Shown here piece by piece: positions 19,510 through 28,069 of a stretch of DNA of 64,000 nt. This DNA is from Oscillospiraceae bacterium (lineage in GTDB: Bacteria > Bacillota > Clostridia > Oscillospirales > Oscillospiraceae): the NCBI GenBank assembly GCA_015068235.1, contig SVKY01000002.1:1-64000 (forward strand), given 5' to 3'. Position numbers and translations under genes: made by a program. Below the pieces are notes generated by a model. It saw only the letters and a list, made by a program, of their open reading frames with translations. It was not told the DNA's origin and searched no databases. Numbering within the stretch: the stretch's first letter is position 1; the number at the start of each line of letters is the position of its first letter.

Positions 19510-21000
19510 ATGGACTATACAGAAAAGCTCAGAGACTGTTTCGATGAAATGGTTGTATATAAGGATTTGAAGAAAACCAACTTCTTTTCAGCCCTTAGTC
19601 TGCCTGCGTTTATGAGAGACTGGCTCCTGAAAAAATTCGAAGATGATGATGGGAATTTTGACAAAGATGATATGGCTCGCTTTGTGAAAAAGTTTATTCC
19701 CCGCAAAGATGATTGGACATCAATCAAAAATCGAGTCATTGTAGAGGGTGAAATTGTAAAATTCTTGGCAAAAGTGTCAATCAATATTGATATTAGAACG
19801 GGAGAGGTCTCGTTTGCACTACCTGACTTCGGCTTGGGCTATAAGGAAACTATTATTGAAAGCCATGTTTGGGACGAGTGTAAGGATGATCTTGTTCGAG
19901 GCAGTGATACTTGGGGAATGGTTGAACTTGGTTATCGTTCCCCGGAGGATTTTGACATTGAGTTTGAATATGAGCAGAAACGTTCTCGTGCAAAATCTTC
20001 TCGTGAAGGGAAAATCAAACTGGTTTCGTTTAAGAACTTTTGCCCATACCAGATCGACTTGGATGAGTACAAAGATGCTCGTCGTGATTTTGAGATTGGC
20101 GAGTGGATCGATGTGATTTTGGGTGCAGTGGACTATAACGCAGGTGGGTATTCTTCTGAAGAGGAAAAGTTGACGATGATTACCCGACTACTCCCGTTTG
20201 TTGAGAAACGCCTTAACCTTATTGAGCTTGCTCCAAAGGGAACTGGTAAGTCTTACCTCTTCGGTAATGTTAGCCGTTATGGTTGGCTTTCCAGTGGCGG
20301 CGTGATGAGTAGAGCAAAGATGTTCTATGACCAGACGAAGCGAAGAGAGGGCTTGATTGCAGGTAGCGACTTTGTGACCCTGGATGAAGTTCAAACGATT
20401 TCGTTCACTGATACTGATGAGATGCGAGCAGCACTGAAAGGCTATATGGAGCAAGGCAATTTCACAGTTGGTGACTACAAAGGTGTTGCAGATGCTGGCG
20501 TGATTCTGTGTGGCAACATCCGAAAAGAGATTATGGACGCCGACGGCTATGCTAACATGTTTACAGAGCTTCCGGTTGTCTTCCATGAGTCTGCACTTAT
20601 CGAACGTTTTCATGGATTCATTAAGGGCTGGAATATTCCCAGAATGAACGATGATCTTAAAATTGATGGCTGGGCTCTCAATTCGGAATACTTTTGCTCA
20701 ATCATTCATGAGTTACGCAGTGATATGACCTACAGAAGTTTTGTTGATGAACACGTCGTTGTACCGGAAGGTGCAGACACTCGTGACACGGAAGCAGTAA
20801 AGAGAATAACAACCGCTTATTTGAAGTTGCTATTCCCTCATGTCCAGAGTGCGGCAGATATCTCAGAGAGGGAATTTAGACGTTACTGCCTCGATCGAGC
20901 AAGGAGAATGAGAGACACTATTCGATACCAGCTCGGTTTGCTAGATGAAGAATATGCAGGAAAGGATTTGCCTGCCTTTGGTGTGCAAGGATTGGAATAA
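19510..21000 (+). CDS. brxL: BrxL-like AAA+ protein (short form, no Lon S16 domain seen)
   Basis: LIELAPKGTGKSYLFGNVSRYGWLSSGGVMSRAKMFYD; FVTLDEVQTISF; ends at 496 aa. Confidence 0.82.
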   Translation: MDYTEKLRDCFDEMVVYKDLKKTNFFSALSLPAFMRDWLLKKFEDDDGNFDKDDMARFVKKFIPRKDDWTSIKNRVIVEGEIVKFLAKVSINIDIRTGEVSFALPDFGLGYKETIIESHVWDECKDDLVRGSDTWGMVELGYRSPEDFDIEFEYEQKRSRAKSSREGKIKLVSFKNFCPYQIDLDEYKDARRDFEIGEWIDVILGAVDYNAGGYSSEEEKLTMITRLLPFVEKRLNLIELAPKGTGKSYLFGNVSRYGWLSSGGVMSRAKMFYDQTKRREGLIAGSDFVTLDEVQTISFTDTDEMRAALKGYMEQGNFTVGDYKGVADAGVILCGNIRKEIMDADGYANMFTELPVVFHESALIERFHGFIKGWNIPRMNDDLKIDGWALNSEYFCSIIHELRSDMTYRSFVDEHVVVPEGADTRDTEAVKRITTAYLKLLFPHVQSAADISEREFRRYCLDRARRMRDTIRYQLGLLDEEYAGKDLPAFGVQGLE

Positions 21001-21004
21001 TTGA

Positions 21005-21205
21005 ATGGGAAATAAGAGTTGTTATGTCTGCGGCAAGACTGTGCTTACTAAAGATGAAATTGGCCTTACAAAAAAACTGATTGACAAGAAAAGCTCGGTA
21101 TTCTTCTGTGTCTATTGTCTTGCTGAACAGTTGGAGGTAACAAAAGAAGAACTTCTTGCAAAGATAGAGGAATTCAAAGAAGAAGGTTGTACCCTCTTCA
21201 GGTAG
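21005..21205 (+). CDS. 66-aa double CxxC (zinc-ribbon-like) protein
   Basis: MGNKSCYVCGKTVLTKDEIGLTKKLIDKKSSVFFCVYCLAEQLEVTKEELLAKIEEFKEEGCTLFR; 4-nt gap from brxL, 13-nt gap to the desulfurase gene. Confidence 0.7.
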   Translation: MGNKSCYVCGKTVLTKDEIGLTKKLIDKKSSVFFCVYCLAEQLEVTKEELLAKIEEFKEEGCTLFR

Positions 21206-21218
21206 CGGAGGATTAACC

Positions 21219-22337
21219 ATGATCTATGCTGATAATGCGGCTACAACAAAACTGGATAAAGATGCGTTTGTGGCTATGATTCCTTGGCTTCAAGACGAAT
21301 TTGGAAACGCCTCGCAACCATACTCGTTTGCTCGAAAACCAAAGAAAGCAATAGCAGAAGCTCGAGCTTTGATTGCTAGTTGTATTGGGGCTGAGCCTGG
21401 TGAGATTTTCTTTACCTCTGGTGGCACTGAAAGCGATAACTGGGCAATTATGGGAAGTGCACTTGGCAATCTTGAGAAAAAAACTACCGTTACATCTATG
21501 ATTGAGCATCACGCAGTTCTTAGAACTTGCGAGGCTATTGAAAGATTGGGTTACCCAGTTGCGTATTTGGATGTTACCCAAGATGGTATTGTTACAGCAG
21601 AGGCTCTCGAAAGTATCATTACAAATCGGACGAGACTCGTTTCGGTTATGTATGCCAATAATGAAATAGGATCTATTCAGCCGATAAAAAAATTGGCTGA
21701 AATCGCCCATGTCCATGGAGCAATATTTCATACAGATGCAGTGCAAGCAATCGGTCATGTGCCAATTGATGTCAAGGAACTTGGAATAGATATGTTGTCG
21801 GCATCTGCACACAAGTTCAATGGTCCCAAAGGGATCGGATTTCTCTATATCAGGAAAGGTACATGTATCTCTCCATATGCGAATGGAGGAGCTCAAGAAA
21901 GCGGTTTAAGAGCTGGCACAGAAAATGTGGCAGGAATCGTCGGCATGGCTACTGCACTGAAGAAAAACTGTGATGAAATGAGTGATATTGCTGATCGTTT
22001 GCGAAAAATTGAAGATCATTTTTTAGAAATTCTTGATCAAGCACATATTACCTATATTCGCAATGGGGCTGATAATCGGATACCCGGAAATGTAAGTGTT
22101 TCAATTAAGGATGTGAGTGGAGAGATGCTTCTCCACCGCCTAGATTTGAAGGGAATCGCGATCTCTACTGGCTCTGCTTGTGACTCTGTGGACACACAAA
22201 TTTCTCACGTTATTCAGGCTATTAGAGTTCCGGCTGAATACGCAGAAGGAACAATACGAGTAAGTTTTGGGAGAGAAAATACAGAGACAGATGCCGACAC
22301 GATCGCGAAGGCACTCGTTCAGATTCTTACTAAGTGA
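21219..22337 (+). CDS. Cysteine desulfurase (DndA/IscS/NifS-like)
   Basis: YADNAATTKLD; FTSGGTESDNWAI; HTDAVQAIG; SASAHKFNGPKGIGFLYIR (PLP Lys); STGSACDS (catalytic Cys loop). Confidence 0.9.
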   Translation: MIYADNAATTKLDKDAFVAMIPWLQDEFGNASQPYSFARKPKKAIAEARALIASCIGAEPGEIFFTSGGTESDNWAIMGSALGNLEKKTTVTSMIEHHAVLRTCEAIERLGYPVAYLDVTQDGIVTAEALESIITNRTRLVSVMYANNEIGSIQPIKKLAEIAHVHGAIFHTDAVQAIGHVPIDVKELGIDMLSASAHKFNGPKGIGFLYIRKGTCISPYANGGAQESGLRAGTENVAGIVGMATALKKNCDEMSDIADRLRKIEDHFLEILDQAHITYIRNGADNRIPGNVSVSIKDVSGEMLLHRLDLKGIAISTGSACDSVDTQISHVIQAIRVPAEYAEGTIRVSFGRENTETDADTIAKALVQILTK

Positions 22338-22354
22338 TAAGTAACTGAAAAACA

Positions 22355-22380
22355 CCCTCTGTGGAATTGTCCGCAGAGGG
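22355..22380 (+). terminator. Hairpin after the BREX-like operon
   Basis: CCCTCTGTGG-aattgt-CCGCAGAGGG; no strong U-tract. Confidence 0.5.
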
Positions 22381-22497
22381 CGTCTGTCTTATAGTGTCGG
22401 CACTCCCGTATACTGTTTAGTCACAGTAGATGCAAAGGCTTTAACTTGGTACAATAAGTTTCTGGTATTCTGATTAATATATACTTTCTCAATCGGA

Positions 22498-22869
22498 TTA
22501 TACGAAAATCAAGTCATTGCCTACGATTTCGGTAGCACGGGAATGGATGTTATTCATGCGTGTGACCCATTCCATTTGGTTGGTGGCTTTCAGGTCTTCT
22601 GTGATGCCTTCGGCGGTGGCGAATTGTTTGATCAGGCGGTCGTAGAGTTCAGTGGCTTGGCGGTCAACTTCTTCTAAGTGAGGGGTGAGGGTTTCGTTCA
22701 TTTGCATGATGGAGAAGAGGACTCGGCGGTGGTTTTTGAGGTAGTCGTAGCGGCGGTGGCCCCAGATGCCAATTTTGGGTGGATCGGGGGCTTTGACGAG
22801 GGGAATGTAGTAGTCACCCATGAGCTTGTAGTGCAGACCGGTTTTGGGATCGTAGATGGTGTCTTGCAT
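22498..22869 (-). CDS. TnpV-like transposon-encoded protein
   Basis: YDPKTGLHYKLMGDYYIPL...IGIWGHRRYDYLKNHRRVLFSIMQMNETLTPHLEEVDRQA matches remembered TnpV family pattern. Confidence 0.75.
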   Translation of the reverse strand: MQDTIYDPKTGLHYKLMGDYYIPLVKAPDPPKIGIWGHRRYDYLKNHRRVLFSIMQMNETLTPHLEEVDRQATELYDRLIKQFATAEGITEDLKATNQMEWVTRMNNIHSRATEIVGNDLIFV

Positions 22870-22899
22870 TTTGTGTTCCTCCTTTTTGAATTTAACGGT

Positions 22900-23193
22900 T
22901 TATTCTTCTGACAGGCTTTGAAAGGGAGAGGCGATGGACACGAAGGTGTCATAGGTGAAGCTTGCGCCCAAGCGGAAACCGAGGATGAAGCTGTCCAGAT
23001 TGGATTCTCCGTTGATGATATCCCATGCGTTTGAGAAAGTAACGAAGCTTTTCTTGTGTTCTTCCGGGAGATTCTTTGTCAGAAAATCTTCGCTCTGTGT
23101 CAGAATTTCCATTTGTTTTTGGACTACTTTATTTTGTCTTGTGCTTCGGTCTTGCGGATTGATGTTGCCGTAATACAGTTCTTCAATAAAATT
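22900..23193 (-). CDS. DUF6809-like hypothetical protein
   Basis: MGNFIEELYYGNINPQDRSTRQNKVVQKQMEILTQSEDFL...; internal Met preferred over the 23298 ORF start. Confidence 0.6.
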   Translation of the reverse strand, partial: NFIEELYYGNINPQDRSTRQNKVVQKQMEILTQSEDFLTKNLPEEHKKSFVTFSNAWDIINGESNLDSFILGFRLGASFTYDTFVSIASPFQSLSEE

Positions 23194-23452
23194 TCCCATT
23201 GCGTTTACCTCCTTTGTTTTTACTATCCTCATTGTACACAAAGGCTGGACAATAGTCGAATGTACCGCAAAAAAAGAAAAAGGGCCATGCCGAAGCACAA
23301 CCCTTTGAATGCAAGAATAGACCTACAATGTAATTTATACACCGGTCTTAAAATCCATTTCCTATGTTTATTTATTGCTTTTTAACTAATTGTGTGGTAT
23401 AAGTACAATATATAAAATTGTTTCTATATAAAAAGTATTGGGGGGTGTTTTT

Positions 23453-24073
23453 GTGGCAATCGTTCAAGAAACATTTGATATTCCAGATGATATTGCAACC
23501 AAAATAACAACCGGAGTTTATAAGAGAATTGGTGGTGTTGTTCGTTACGCTGTCGGTCCAAAGAAGGGGCAAATTGTAAAGCTTCTGAAGCCAATTGATC
23601 AAAAAGTAGCAGAGCAAGCACAAGGTTTTGGCGCAAAGGCAATTCAGTTTGTAAAGAATCACAAAAAGGGCGTCGGAATTGCTGTAGCAGGTGCAGCCTT
23701 AGCCGGTGTTGGTACTTGGGGATACAATAAGTGGAAGCAACACGAACCCAAAGTTTCTAAAGAGTTCCATGCTACATTCAGGGTATACATTGATGCAATT
23801 CGCGAGGGTAATATGGATCTTCAAAAAATCACAAACCTGATGGAATCTCTTGAAGCGCTTAAACAGCACAAAAACTACGAAGAAATTCGAATTCAACTAA
23901 CAACCACCGAACTCGAAGTGTTAGTGGGACGAATTTACGAATATACTGTCAAACTGGCAAAGGATAATTCTGTGCAACTTCTTACAGATGAGTTGAGTAG
24001 CGATAAGAGTGCAATCATTAATCTTGAGGCATATCTCAACACTCAAAAGAGAATTTTTGAATCTGTTGCATAA
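23453..24073 (+). CDS. Hypothetical protein with one glycine-rich hydrophobic segment
   Basis: KGVGIAVAGAALAGVGTWGYNKW segment; GTG start preceded by GGGGGGTG. Confidence 0.5.
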   Translation: MAIVQETFDIPDDIATKITTGVYKRIGGVVRYAVGPKKGQIVKLLKPIDQKVAEQAQGFGAKAIQFVKNHKKGVGIAVAGAALAGVGTWGYNKWKQHEPKVSKEFHATFRVYIDAIREGNMDLQKITNLMESLEALKQHKNYEEIRIQLTTTELEVLVGRIYEYTVKLAKDNSVQLLTDELSSDKSAIINLEAYLNTQKRIFESVA

Positions 24074-24307
24074 GAAATATTAAGCTAATGATACCTCGAA
24101 TCAAATTGATCCGGGGCATCATTTTTTATATACTCTATGTTTTTAAGCCAAATCTGCAAAAAAATAAGCATAATTGGCATGATTCGTTGAGCGAGTGGCT
24201 CACTTTTTTCTTGACGTTTGCACGTCGGATACCCAAAATGCAGAAAAGCACTACTCCCCGTCAAGGTGTAGTGCCTTCCTATCGTTAAAAGATTGGTATT
24301 CGTTAAG

Positions 24308-25465
24308 TTACAAAAATGTTATGCTCACACCAGTGTTGTCAATCCTCGGATCGATTTCTAGCAACTGATGCAAATGGCTATTTAGTTCCATGAAATATGA
24401 AATAATGCAATCGAGGTAATCTAAGGCATCCCGTATAGTCGATTCGGAATTCTTAATTAATTCTTCGTATTCATTTGAAGCTTCATCCATTGCTTTTTCG
24501 GCATAATAGTCGAGTTGTTCATCATAAGCTTCCATACCATAATCGTTTACGATTTTCCTACAAGCCTCATCCGAAACATCATACCTAGCCAGGTCTTTAA
24601 GATCTTCAAACAATGACGAGATTGTTTCATAAAAGCTCTCATAGGTACTTTTGTACTCTTCAAACAAGGTTTTCAAAGTTCCAACCGGTTCGGGCAATTC
24701 ATCAAGCTCCCAGTACTCATCTATTATGTCATCTACAACATTAAGTGCGTCTTCAAATTTTGAGAAAAAACGCATAAAGCCTTGTAAAAACTCTATAGTT
24801 GCTCCACTATCAGTGGTACGGTATATCCATTTCTCTTCAAAATTTGTATCATAATCTGCCCACGGCATAAAAGCAGCATCAAACAAATGTTGCCTTGCAA
24901 TTTTACAAGCAGGGATTAAACTGTCTAAATTGGCTATAGCTACGGCGAAGTTGTATTTGTAGTACGGGACAGATTTCTGTTGTACATCAGGAAACAATGA
25001 ATCCTTCAAGTATCCTATAAGTTCCTTGTCCGAGGAAATAGTGCCACATTCAAAATTTCCACTACTTTCATCAGAAAAATTGCTTGATCCCCAATAAACA
25101 ATATTTTCTGTCATAATAATTTTTGCGTGATTTTTAAATGTGAAATACGGATTTAATCTCATTCCGTAGTTTTTCGGATTTAATTGATTCAGATATAACT
25201 CAATTTTGTCCTTTGCGGCTATAGCATATTCTGGCTTATAATAACTCAAATATCTTTGAGGAATATTTGTTATTATTATTGCATTTGTCCCATTTGAGCA
25301 GGCGCTTTTCAAAGCCCCCAGCAAAGTGCTGTCTGCCTGCGGCGATATGTTAAAAGTCATTATTCCTATAAACTTTGCATTTTGAAAGTCATCTAATACG
25401 GGTTGGTATGTAAATTCACCTTTTCCAAATACGGCATGACCACCGTTGATTGAATACTCTTTCAT
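24308..25465 (-). CDS. PLD-superfamily-like protein with C-terminal helical region
   Basis: FKNHAKIIMTENIVYWGSSNFSDESSGNFECGTI (HxKxxxxE variant of HKD motif); preceding IIITNIPQ strand. Confidence 0.6.
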   Translation of the reverse strand: MKEYSINGGHAVFGKGEFTYQPVLDDFQNAKFIGIMTFNISPQADSTLLGALKSACSNGTNAIIITNIPQRYLSYYKPEYAIAAKDKIELYLNQLNPKNYGMRLNPYFTFKNHAKIIMTENIVYWGSSNFSDESSGNFECGTISSDKELIGYLKDSLFPDVQQKSVPYYKYNFAVAIANLDSLIPACKIARQHLFDAAFMPWADYDTNFEEKWIYRTTDSGATIEFLQGFMRFFSKFEDALNVVDDIIDEYWELDELPEPVGTLKTLFEEYKSTYESFYETISSLFEDLKDLARYDVSDEACRKIVNDYGMEAYDEQLDYYAEKAMDEASNEYEELIKNSESTIRDALDYLDCIISYFMELNSHLHQLLEIDPRIDNTGVSITFL

Positions 25466-25761
25466 AATATTCCTCATAAAATAGTTTTTATATTCGTACG
25501 ATGTATACTGTCATACTTTTTATATCATATTTTTATGAATTTTGCAATCGTGTGAATAGCCAAAGCGCGCTGAAAGTGAAAAATCTGCCCGAATCTCTCC
25601 GGGCAGATAGCTTTGTTTCTTGAATTGTAGGCCTTAGATCATCTCGTAATAGTATCTAGGGAAACTTTGAAAGCAGCTCATGCCCAGCGTTCGACTTCGC
25701 TGAGGGAAACAAAAAATCCGAACGCTTTCCCGATAAGGAAAAAGTTCGGATTATTCTTGTA

Positions 25762-25838
25762 TGGTGGACGATATAGGACTCGAACCTATGACCTTCCGCA
25801 CGTCAAGCGGATGCTCTAGCCAGCTGAGCTAATCGTCC
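25762..25838 (-). tRNA. tRNA-Val (GAC anticodon), CCA encoded
   Basis: Reverse strand GGACGATTAGCTCAGCTGGCTAGAGCATCCGCTTGACGTGCGGAAGGTCATAGGTTCGAGTCCTATATCGTCCACCA folds as cloverleaf; anticodon loop TTGACGT. Confidence 0.9.
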
Positions 25839-26102
25839 GTAGCAGGGCTTATTATAGCGGACAAGTTTCGATTTGTCAAGAACTTTTTTTCATTTTCTGA
25901 ATTTTTTTCGAAATGCTTCTATCGGGAACCACAGGTTTGACTTTTTATCGCAGAAATGTTATAATCCAATTGTAGCTGAATGCCGCAAAGCGTTTTCTGC
26001 GATTGGGCGATTGGCGGTATTTCTGCTGCATAATTTTGCCTTGCAGCATTTGCGGCTGAATGGCTGTGGGCAGCAATTTGTGAAAAGAAAGGAAAGACGA
26101 AA

Positions 26103-26822
26103 ATGAAAACAACCAAAATTTTACTCTGCATGCTTCTTTCTCTGTGCCTGATTCTGATCATGTGCGCATGTGCAGGCAGCGAAAAGTCTCCCGCTGCGCA
26201 GAAGGATGACACTCCGTCCACGACCGAAAGAGAGCTTACCCTGGCTGAAAAGCTTGTCGGTGAATGGGCATTGGAGCTGGATGTGACCGACATGATCGTT
26301 GATCAGCTCGAAGAAAGCCTCGAAATGGATCTGAGCGACAAGACTTCGGAGCTGGAGCTGATTTTTGATGTCCGATTTGATTTTGAAGAAAACGGCAACT
26401 GCGAGCTCTATTTTGACGAAGCCTCCATGGAATATTCGATGGGCAACTTCTTTGATGATCTGTGCCCCATTCTGGCTGACGTGACCTATGAAATGTTGGA
26501 AGCCGAGGGTATGAGCAAGGACGAGACAGATGAAATGTTCGAAGTTCAGTTTGGCAGCGGCGTTGAGGAGTATTTCAGAACCTCGATCGAAGAAGGTCTG
26601 TCGATTGCGGATCTCTTCGGAGAACTGCCCAGCATCAGCAGCACCTACAAGCTCGAGGGAGATCAGCTCACGATCGCTGTTGACGGCGTGTATGGCAACG
26701 ATGCGGCAACCATCAGCATTGACGGTGACGTTATGACCGTTGACGGCATTTTGGATGCCGAGCTTCAGGAAACCTTGGATTCCATGGGTCTTTCTCTGCC
26801 GTGGATCATGACCAGAAGATAA
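26103..26822 (+). CDS. Secreted lipoprotein, unknown function
   Basis: MKTTKILLCMLLSLCLILIMCACAGSEKS lipobox-like signal. Confidence 0.75.
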   Translation: MKTTKILLCMLLSLCLILIMCACAGSEKSPAAQKDDTPSTTERELTLAEKLVGEWALELDVTDMIVDQLEESLEMDLSDKTSELELIFDVRFDFEENGNCELYFDEASMEYSMGNFFDDLCPILADVTYEMLEAEGMSKDETDEMFEVQFGSGVEEYFRTSIEEGLSIADLFGELPSISSTYKLEGDQLTIAVDGVYGNDAATISIDGDVMTVDGILDAELQETLDSMGLSLPWIMTRR

Positions 26823-26960
26823 ACCTGCAAACTGCCGGCTTCATGTCGGCAGTTTTTCTTTGAAAGTGAAAAGGTGCCTCTATGGCGCTGCGACGGTGGA
26901 GTTGCAAAGTGAGAAAATGTATGCTATGATAACTTTATATTCAAAGAAAGGGTGAGAGCT

Positions 26961-27971
26961 GTGCCGCTGAGAATCATCAGACAAGATATCACGAAAATGG
27001 ATTGCGATGCGATCGTGAATCCCTCGAACAAAGATCTCCAGCCCGGTGGCGGTACGGATTTGGCAATCCATGCGGCAGCGGGTCCGGCGCTGTATGAGTA
27101 TTGCAAAACGCTTGGCGGCTGCCCGGTTGGTGCGGCGAAGCTCACGCCGGCGTTTGACCTTCCCTGTAAGTATGTCATCCATACCGCAGGTCCGAATTGG
27201 TTTTTGGGAAATCGGGCAAAATCTTTGCTCATTTCCTGCTACAAAGAATGCTTGAAGCTTGCATTGGAAAATCATTGTGAAAGTGTGGCATTTCCGCTGA
27301 TCTCGTCCGGGACCTACGACTATCCGAAGGATCAGGTTTTGAACATTGCCATCCGCACGATCAATGAATTTTTGTTCGAGCATGAGATGATGGTCTATCT
27401 TGTGGTCTACGACAAGAAGGCTTACGAGCTCAGCAAAAAGCTTTTTACCGACATCTCGACCTATATCGATGATCATTATGTTTTGGCACATTCCGATCGA
27501 TCTGATGAAAGTCGCGTCTTGAGACAATGCCTGCCGATGCAGGCGCTAAGCTCCGATTGCCGGCAAAGCACGAAGCAAAGCGCCTATCGTGCGCAACGGA
27601 TTCCCATCGATGCGTATATCAAGCTGGATAAAAGCTTTGCCTATAAGCTCTTCGACCTGATTCAAGCCAAAGGCATTTCTACGGTCGAGTGCTACAAAAA
27701 GGCGAACGTCAGCAAGCAGACATGGCACAAGATCGAAACGGACAAGAATTACAAGCCCAACAAGAAAACGGCGATCTCCTTTGCGATGGCACTGGAGCTG
27801 ACGCTTGAGGAAACACAGATGCTTTTAAGCTCGGTCGGCTTTGTTTTGTCCAACAGCTCCCTGTTTGATGTCATTATTATGTACTGTATTGAAAATCGAA
27901 TCTATGATGTTCTTGAAATCGATGCGATCTTGTTCCAGTACGATCAGGAGACTTTGTATTCCAAGGCGTAG
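26961..27971 (+). CDS. Macro-domain protein with C-terminal HTH-like extension
   Basis: DAIVNPSNKDLQPGGGTDLAIHAAAGPAL; CKYVIHTAGPNW; SVAFPLISSGTYDYP; C-terminal VSKQTWHKIETDKNYKPNKKTAISFAMALELTLEE. Confidence 0.8.
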   Translation: MPLRIIRQDITKMDCDAIVNPSNKDLQPGGGTDLAIHAAAGPALYEYCKTLGGCPVGAAKLTPAFDLPCKYVIHTAGPNWFLGNRAKSLLISCYKECLKLALENHCESVAFPLISSGTYDYPKDQVLNIAIRTINEFLFEHEMMVYLVVYDKKAYELSKKLFTDISTYIDDHYVLAHSDRSDESRVLRQCLPMQALSSDCRQSTKQSAYRAQRIPIDAYIKLDKSFAYKLFDLIQAKGISTVECYKKANVSKQTWHKIETDKNYKPNKKTAISFAMALELTLEETQMLLSSVGFVLSNSSLFDVIIMYCIENRIYDVLEIDAILFQYDQETLYSKA

Positions 27972-28069
27972 GGTCAATCGGCAATTGACCCGAAGAAGAA
28001 AAATATTTGCTATGATGTGGCTGTAAGGAAACCCTTGCAGCTACATTTTTTGTTTAAGGAGTTTTGATC

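Noticed and set aside
8255-22337. Calling the operon Dnd or Ssp
   Set aside because: No dndB/dndD/dndE or sspB/sspC-like genes seen; PglZ, BrxC-like and BrxL-like genes fit BREX instead
8255-22337. Type 1, 2 or 3 BREX
   Set aside because: No PglX/PglXI methyltransferase (no N6A NPPY-type motif noticed), BrxA, BrxB, PglW or BrxHI/HII-type helicase; BrxP points to type 4
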